Shown here: piece after piece, positions 60,458-64,000 of the stretch | Numbering within the stretch: the stretch's first letter is position 1 | How the letters are laid out: every line of letters starts with the position of its first letter | Assembly (NCBI GenBank): GCA_021776115.1 | Contig: JAJFGN010000026.1 | Location: 34,437-98,436, forward strand | Direction: 5' to 3' | Origin: Kiloniellaceae bacterium | Lineage (GTDB): Bacteria; Pseudomonadota; Alphaproteobacteria; Kiloniellales; J153 | DNA length: 64,000 nucleotides | Program-made: the position numbers and the translations under genes | The notes under the pieces: generated by a model | Databases searched by the model: none | Seen by the model: the letters and a program-made list of their open reading frames with translations, nothing else | What the model was told of the DNA's origin: nothing

Positions 60458-60549
60458 CAGATGATAGCTCCCGATCGCCCCGTTTCAGATATATAAAATA
60501 CTCGATAAAATTTCTATTTATCAACACCTTACATTGTGATCCAGCTGTC

Positions 60550-60564
60550 TTAACGAATCGTTAC
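60550..60564. promoter_or_regulatory. CtrA-like site upstream of flaG
   Basis: TTAA-CGAATCG-TTAC, one base off TTAA-N7-TTAA, about 95 bases before the flaG start in an AT-rich stretch. Confidence 0.45.
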
Positions 60565-60669
60565 CGCCGCCCGACCGGATTCGGTGGCTGAACTGCCCTT
60601 CCGGCCACCGCCTTGGCCAGCGCAGATGCTCAGCTGGCCGGGTGTGCCGGGCCGGCTGCGCGGGAAATT

Positions 60670-61113
60670 TTATAGACGCTGGTCGAATGCAAACGCGAGG
60701 GCCGATGTCCGGCCGGATTCGCGCGGCGAGCTGGCTGTGCCTTTCGCCGAGTATCCCGCGTGCTTTTCGATTTTGGCCTGAACTTCGTCGGCGATTGCCC
60801 GAAGGGTACGCTCCGTGGTTTCCCGGGCCGCACGCAGGCCGTGCTGGTTGGCTAACAAGGCCGTCTGGAATTTCTCTATCTTAGCCTTGAGATCGGCCCG
60901 TAACTCGGCCGAGATCGACCGCAGAGCCGTCGGGTTGGACTTCAGGACCTTGATCTGGGACTGATAGGCGGCGCTAAGCGCCAGCTTATCCTGGTGCAGG
61001 GATTGGATCTCGGACGGCTTCATGGCCCGAAGCATCTCGGCCTCCCGGTCCATAAGGCCGGTCAGCTGCGACGTGATCCGGAGCAAATCCGATATTAGGC
61101 TGTTTTCACTCAT
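60670..61113 (-). CDS. flgN: FlgN-like export chaperone
   Basis: 147 residues, helical. LLRITSQLTGLMDREAEMLRAM then EIQSLHQDKLALSAAYQSQI resembles FlgN, which chaperones FlgK and FlgL. It overlaps the flgJ stop by eight bases in the flgI-flgJ-flgN order seen in alphaproteobacteria. Low conservation limits confidence. Confidence 0.75.
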   Translation of the reverse strand: MSENSLISDLLRITSQLTGLMDREAEMLRAMKPSEIQSLHQDKLALSAAYQSQIKVLKSNPTALRSISAELRADLKAKIEKFQTALLANQHGLRAARETTERTLRAIADEVQAKIEKHAGYSAKGTASSPRESGRTSALAFAFDQRL

Positions 61114-61450
61114 TTACGGTCGCCTCCTGAATTCTGAGCAGCTCGCGTTCCACCTGGTCCGCAATGCCGACCCCGCCGGTGCGCGCGATCGCCCGGCCAT
61201 ACTCTTCAACCATCATCGAACGATAGATACCCTCGCCCGGGCCGCCGCCAAACATGGTGTCCGATTCGAGCGTCTCGAACATGGGCGCCAGCATCTGTGA
61301 GACGAAGACCGCCTCGAAGTCCTCTGCCGCCTGGCGTATTGCGTCGCTGTCCCCCTTGCCGCGCAGGTTCTCCGCCGCGCGCAGTGCGTCGCCGTCGCGC
61401 GCGGCCCGCGCGATCGTGCCGAGGTCGACCGGGAAGCTGTTCAGGTCCAT
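61106..61450 (-). CDS. flgJ: rod-binding protein FlgJ (N-terminal domain only)
   Basis: 114 residues. The motif AAEDFEAVFVSQMLAPMFETL and GGPGEGIYRSMMVEEYGRAIA matches the rod-capping domain of FlgJ; the muramidase domain of enterobacterial FlgJ is absent, as usual in alphaproteobacteria. The start may be ATG 61450 (overlapping the flgI stop as TGATG) or GTG 61453. Confidence 0.92.
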   Translation of the reverse strand: MDLNSFPVDLGTIARAARDGDALRAAENLRGKGDSDAIRQAAEDFEAVFVSQMLAPMFETLESDTMFGGGPGEGIYRSMMVEEYGRAIARTGGVGIADQVERELLRIQEATVNE

Positions 61451-62583
61451 CACATGAGCTCTATGTCTGCTTGCAGGGCGCCGGAGGCCTTGATCGCCTG
61501 CAGGATCGTGATCAGGTCGCGCGGCCCGACGCCGAGGGAATTGAGTCCATTGACCAATTCCTGCAGGCTGACGCCGGTTCGTAGAACCGCCAGCTTACGC
61601 TGATCGTCCTCCCCGACCTGAATGTCGGTACGCGGCACGACTTCGGTTTGACCGGTGTTGGAAAAAGGCGCCGGCTGGCTGACTTGCGGGGATTCGGTGA
61701 TCCGGATGGTCAAGTTACCCTGCGCGATGGCGACCGTGCTGATGCGCACGTTCTCGCCCATGACGATGACGCCCGAGCGTTCGTCGACTAAAACGCGCGC
61801 GATCTGATCGGCTTGGACCGGAAGCTGCTCCACATCGGTTAAGAAGGCGACCACGTCACCCCGGTAACGCGGCGGCACGGACAGCTGCACCGTGGCTGGG
61901 TCGGTCGGATGGGCGGTCCGCTGACCGGTGAAGGCGTTGACCGCCTGGGCGACGCGCCGCGCGGTGGTCAGGTCGGGATTGCGCAGGCTCAGCTTTACCG
62001 ACGCCAGGTCGCGCATGTCGAAATCGATCTCGCGCTCGACGATCGCGCCGTTCGGGATTCGGCCGTTGGTGGGGGTGCCCTTGGTGACGCTCTCGCCCTC
62101 GCCCTTGGCGCTAAAGCCCGCGATGGCGATCGGCCCCTGGCTGACCGCGTAAACCTCGCCGTCGGCGGCGAGCAGGGGGGTGACCAGAAGCATGCCGCCG
62201 AGCAGGCTGTCGGCGTCGCCCAAGGCGGAAACCGTGACGTCGATCCGGGTGCCCTGGCGCGAGAACGGCGGCAGGTTGGCGGTGACCATCACCGCGGCGA
62301 CGTTGTTCGTGTCTAGATCGTCGTCGCGCGCGCTGATGCCCAGGCGCTGCAACATGCCGATCAGGCTTTCCCGGGTGAAGGGGGCGCTATCCAGGTCGTC
62401 GCCGGTGCCGTTCAGTCCGACCACCAGGCCGTACCCGACCAACATGTTGTCGCGCACACCCTCGAACTCGACGATGTCCTTAATCCGCGACTGCGCCTGC
62501 GCGCCGCTGGCGGCAGAAATCAGGAAGGCGGCGGCCAGGATGGCCCTCGTCATAAATCCGTACATAGTGCGTTTAGCGATCAT
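61450..62583 (-). CDS. flgI: flagellar P-ring protein FlgI
   Basis: 377 residues with a signal peptide (MTRAILAAAFLISAASGAQAQ at residues 11-31). Family motifs: RIKDIVEFEGVRDNMLVGYG, LVVGLNGTGDD, VTANLPPFSRQGTRIDVTVSALGD (in part), VVPRTDIQVGE and LVNGLNSLGVGPRDLI. It builds the periplasmic bushing around the rod. It starts the flgI-flgJ-flgN set. A sigma-54-like promoter lies at 62623-62637. Confidence 0.96.
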   Translation of the reverse strand: MIAKRTMYGFMTRAILAAAFLISAASGAQAQSRIKDIVEFEGVRDNMLVGYGLVVGLNGTGDDLDSAPFTRESLIGMLQRLGISARDDDLDTNNVAAVMVTANLPPFSRQGTRIDVTVSALGDADSLLGGMLLVTPLLAADGEVYAVSQGPIAIAGFSAKGEGESVTKGTPTNGRIPNGAIVEREIDFDMRDLASVKLSLRNPDLTTARRVAQAVNAFTGQRTAHPTDPATVQLSVPPRYRGDVVAFLTDVEQLPVQADQIARVLVDERSGVIVMGENVRISTVAIAQGNLTIRITESPQVSQPAPFSNTGQTEVVPRTDIQVGEDDQRKLAVLRTGVSLQELVNGLNSLGVGPRDLITILQAIKASGALQADIELM

Positions 62584-62622
62584 GGGCCTGCCGTTCGTTC
62601 GAAACGCTATTGGCCGGGATAT

Positions 62623-62637
62623 GCGAAATCCATGCCA
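62623..62637 (-). promoter_or_regulatory. sigma-54-like promoter of flgI-flgJ-flgN
   Basis: TGGCAT-GGATT-TCGC on the minus strand. GG-N10-GC spacing is kept; there is one mismatch in each of the -24 and -12 elements. Predicted start near 62611. Confidence 0.5.
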
Positions 62638-62670
62638 TGGCCACGGCGGCCACCCCGGGGCGGTTTCCCA

Positions 62671-62693
62671 GGCCGTTTCCCGGGAAACCGGCC
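62671..62693. repeat. near-perfect palindrome in the flgI-fliX divergent region
   Basis: A perfect 14-base core GTTTCCCGGGAAAC (62675-62688) is flanked by GGCC arms with one extra C. A partial copy CGGTTTCCCAGG lies just upstream (62661-62672). It may be an operator or activator site. Confidence 0.5.
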
Positions 62694-62813
62694 ATCGCGG
62701 GGTCCGGGACCTGGCAGATATCGCCGCGCCGCGAGATCCGGCGCGGCAATTATTGCCTCCTGGGCCATGGCCAGGGCCCAGTCATAGCCAGCCGCCTCGG
62801 CCCGCCGGCAGTC

Positions 62814-62828
62814 TTAACCTATCCTAAA
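62814..62828. promoter_or_regulatory. CtrA-like site upstream of fliX
   Basis: TTAA-CCTATCC-TAAA, the first half perfect, the second half one base off, 48 bases before the fliX start. fliX is a CtrA target in Caulobacter. Confidence 0.4.
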
Positions 62829-62875
62829 GATGCCGGACCGCATTGTAACCGCAGCACATTTTGCCAGGGACCGGG

Positions 62876-63292
62876 ATGAAGATCGATCGGATCACAAACG
62901 CGGCGACACGGGGCACACGCCCTGGCGCGCGGGGGCGAGCCGGGAATTCCGACAGCTTTTTCAAGGCGCTCTCCGGGGCGGATGCGCACCCTGCCAGGCC
63001 GCCCAGCGGCGCCACGCCGCTGCCCGAGATCGATGCCCTTCTGGCGCTGCAGGAAGTGGCAAGCGAGCCCGATTCGGATATCCAGGGCCGCCGGCGCGGC
63101 GGAGAGTTGCTGGACCGGCTGGATGAACTGCGCCTGGCCCTGCTGGAGGGGCGCCTATCGGTCGGGGCGATCGAGCGGCTGGCCGCCCAGGCGGCCGCCG
63201 GGCGGGCCCAGGTCCGCGACCCCAGGTTGGCGGAAATCCTGAACGACATCGAGTTGCGCGCCGCGGTTGAGTTGGCCAAATTGGGCCATTAA
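62876..63292 (+). CDS. fliX: flagellar class II assembly regulator FliX
   Basis: 138 residues. MKIDRI at the start; LLALQEVASEPD and RRGGELLDRLDELRLALLEG then ILNDIELRAAVELAKL at the end are FliX-family. In Caulobacter FliX binds FlbD and links early flagellar assembly to sigma-54 genes. The ATG at 62876 has AGGGA five bases before; a TTG at 62861 is less likely. A terminator follows. It is divergent from flgI. Confidence 0.88.
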   Translation: MKIDRITNAATRGTRPGARGRAGNSDSFFKALSGADAHPARPPSGATPLPEIDALLALQEVASEPDSDIQGRRRGGELLDRLDELRLALLEGRLSVGAIERLAAQAAAGRAQVRDPRLAEILNDIELRAAVELAKLGH

Positions 63293-63294
63293 CC

Positions 63295-63317
63295 GGCCCG
63301 GTTCCGGGTCCTTTTTT
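63295..63317 (+). terminator. intrinsic terminator of fliX
   Basis: GGCCCGG-TT-CCGGGTCC, a seven-base-pair stem with one bulged T, then TTTTTT. It starts three bases after the fliX stop. Confidence 0.75.
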
Positions 63318-63432
63318 ACCTTTAGATTCAAATATGTGTGAGCGGAGTTCCTGGGCATTCAGGCGCTTGTCCGGCGCGCCAAATTCCATATACTCCGCGC
63401 CGACATCGCCGAACCATTGGCACGGGACGAGC

Positions 63433-63855
63433 ATGAAGAAGCCGGTATCCGTACCGAAGGGGTATCGCCCCAAGGAAAAAGAAAAATTCATGGGGCCCGT
63501 TATGCGGGAGTACTTCAAGCGCAAGCTCTTGCGCTGGAAGGAAGACCTGCTGGCGGACTCCAATGAAACCATCCAGAACCTGAAACAGGAGCCACAACCG
63601 GAAGCCGATCTGGCCGATCGTGCGTCGCTGGAGACCGACCGGTCCCTGGAACTGCGGACACGCGATCGTGAACGGAAGCTGATATCCAAGATCGATGCTG
63701 CACTGCAGCGGATCGAGGACGGCTCCTACGGGTATTGCGAAGACACGATGGAGCCGATTAGTTTGCGCCGTCTAGAGGCCCGGCCGATCGCGACCCTGTC
63801 CATCGAGGCGCAGGAACGCCACGAGCGGCTGGAGCGGACCCACCGCGACGAGTAA
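63433..63855 (+). CDS. dksA: DksA family transcription regulator, single-cysteine finger
   Basis: 140 residues. KPVSVPKGYRPKEKEKFMGPVM at the start (in part), the coiled coil LLADSNETIQNLKQE and the globular end DGSYGYCEDTMEP and RLEARPIATLSIEAQE. DksA binds RNA polymerase and acts with ppGpp. The usual four-Cys zinc finger is reduced to one Cys (CEDT, then SIEA), as in some alphaproteobacterial forms that fold without zinc. ATG at 63433 matches the conserved start; the frame to 63334 is not supported. Coding ends just before the IS end. Confidence 0.9.
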   Translation: MKKPVSVPKGYRPKEKEKFMGPVMREYFKRKLLRWKEDLLADSNETIQNLKQEPQPEADLADRASLETDRSLELRTRDRERKLISKIDAALQRIEDGSYGYCEDTMEPISLRRLEARPIATLSIEAQERHERLERTHRDE

Positions 63856-63860
63856 GGCGC

Positions 63861-64000
63861 TAGTGTCCTGATCGCGAAATTTGTTAGATCATGTAGATCA
63901 TGTTTGGCAGGCTTTGGAGGACATGATCGATGGGCAAGCCAGCGGTGGCAATCGAATTGTCGGCTGGGGAACGACGGGAACTGGAGAGCCTGGCGGGGCG
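63861..64000 (+). mobile_element. left end of an IS630-type insertion sequence
   Basis: From about 63861 (TAGTGTCCTGAT) the sequence changes character and leads into a transposase start. The leader holds a tandem repeat TAGATCATG x2 (63885-63902). IS630 elements insert at TA. The right end is outside the window, so the exact border is not proven. Confidence 0.6.
63930..64000 (+). CDS. IS630 family transposase, N-terminal start (3' end cut)
   Basis: MGKPAVAIELSAGERRELESLAG is the opening; M-G-[KR]-P-x-x-x-[IL]-x-L-[ST]-x-x-E-R-x-x-L is typical of IS630-family transposases. Only 23 codons are visible. An AGGA-type Shine-Dalgarno sequence (GGAGGA) lies nine bases before the ATG. Confidence 0.65.
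   Translation, partial: MGKPAVAIELSAGERRELESLAG

Noticed and set aside
62824..63689. Minus-strand frames opposite fliX and dksA
   Set aside because: They cover two recognised plus-strand genes and read as Arg/Ser/Ala/Pro-rich shadow sequence.
1..64000. CRISPR arrays, tRNA and rRNA genes
   Set aside because: No regularly spaced repeats, cloverleaf candidates or rRNA-like conserved sequence were seen by eye; a covariance scan could not be run.

Overview
The window is a GC-rich chromosomal segment of an alphaproteobacterium, most likely from Rhodospirillales or a close relative. The evidence is the alphaproteobacterial cell-cycle and flagellar regulators ChpT, CtrA, SciP, FliX, FlbD, FlbT and FlaF in one stretch, together with an NAD-type formate dehydrogenase of alphaproteobacterial layout. 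No rRNA or tRNA gene and no CRISPR array was seen.

Layout. Bases 1-6000 hold metabolic genes: the end of a WD40-cytochrome c fusion, a 40-residue membrane peptide, formate dehydrogenase (a fused FdsG-FdsB and FdsA), and a DUF3553 protein. Bases 6300-10000 hold chpT and an iron-type ABC transporter given as two convergent genes without an ATPase. Bases 10275-15939 are a chemotaxis operon (cheA-cheW-cheY-cheB-cheR). ctrA (minus) and fliI-fliJ (plus) diverge near 17 kb. A long minus-strand operon then runs from fliF (30.8 kb) down to 18.9 kb: fliF-fliG-fliH-fliN-motA-flbD-flhA-flhF-flhG and a FliK-like gene. sciP, flgE, flgD, fliK, a FliS-like gene, flaF and flbT follow, all on the minus strand.

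Bases 37.3-53.3 kb are a flagellin glycosylation region. It holds a Maf glycosyltransferase, a nearly complete CMP-legionaminic acid pathway (PtmE-, LegB-, LegC-, LegF-, LegG- and LegI-like), a FemAB-type acyltransferase, a degenerate aminotransferase-like protein, a B12-type radical SAM enzyme, a methyltransferase and a TPR/OGT-type glycosyltransferase. The truncated 5' end of a second legG lies antisense to the end of legF. Bases 53.3-63.3 kb carry two flagellins, an unrecognised filament-cluster gene, flgL, flgK, flaG, flgN, flgJ, flgI and fliX, then dksA and the left end of an IS630-type element at the right edge.

Regulation. Five sites match the sigma-54 (RpoN) -24/-12 promoter, with GG-N10-GC spacing, four of them upstream of late flagellar genes (fliS/fliK/flgD/flgE, one flagellin, flgK-flgL, flgI-flgJ-flgN). 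The fifth, on the plus strand at 36096-36110, has no plus-strand gene nearby. At its expected start point begins a chain of hairpins, including two near-identical tandem hairpins, which ends beside flaF/flbT. This candidate sigma-54-dependent small RNA is the most interesting object in the window. Perfect TTAA-N7-TTAA CtrA boxes lie between flbT and maf and ahead of the unrecognised gene at 55.6 kb. Together these fit a CtrA (class II) to FlbD/sigma-54 (class III/IV) hierarchy with a post-transcriptional FlbT/FlaF layer.
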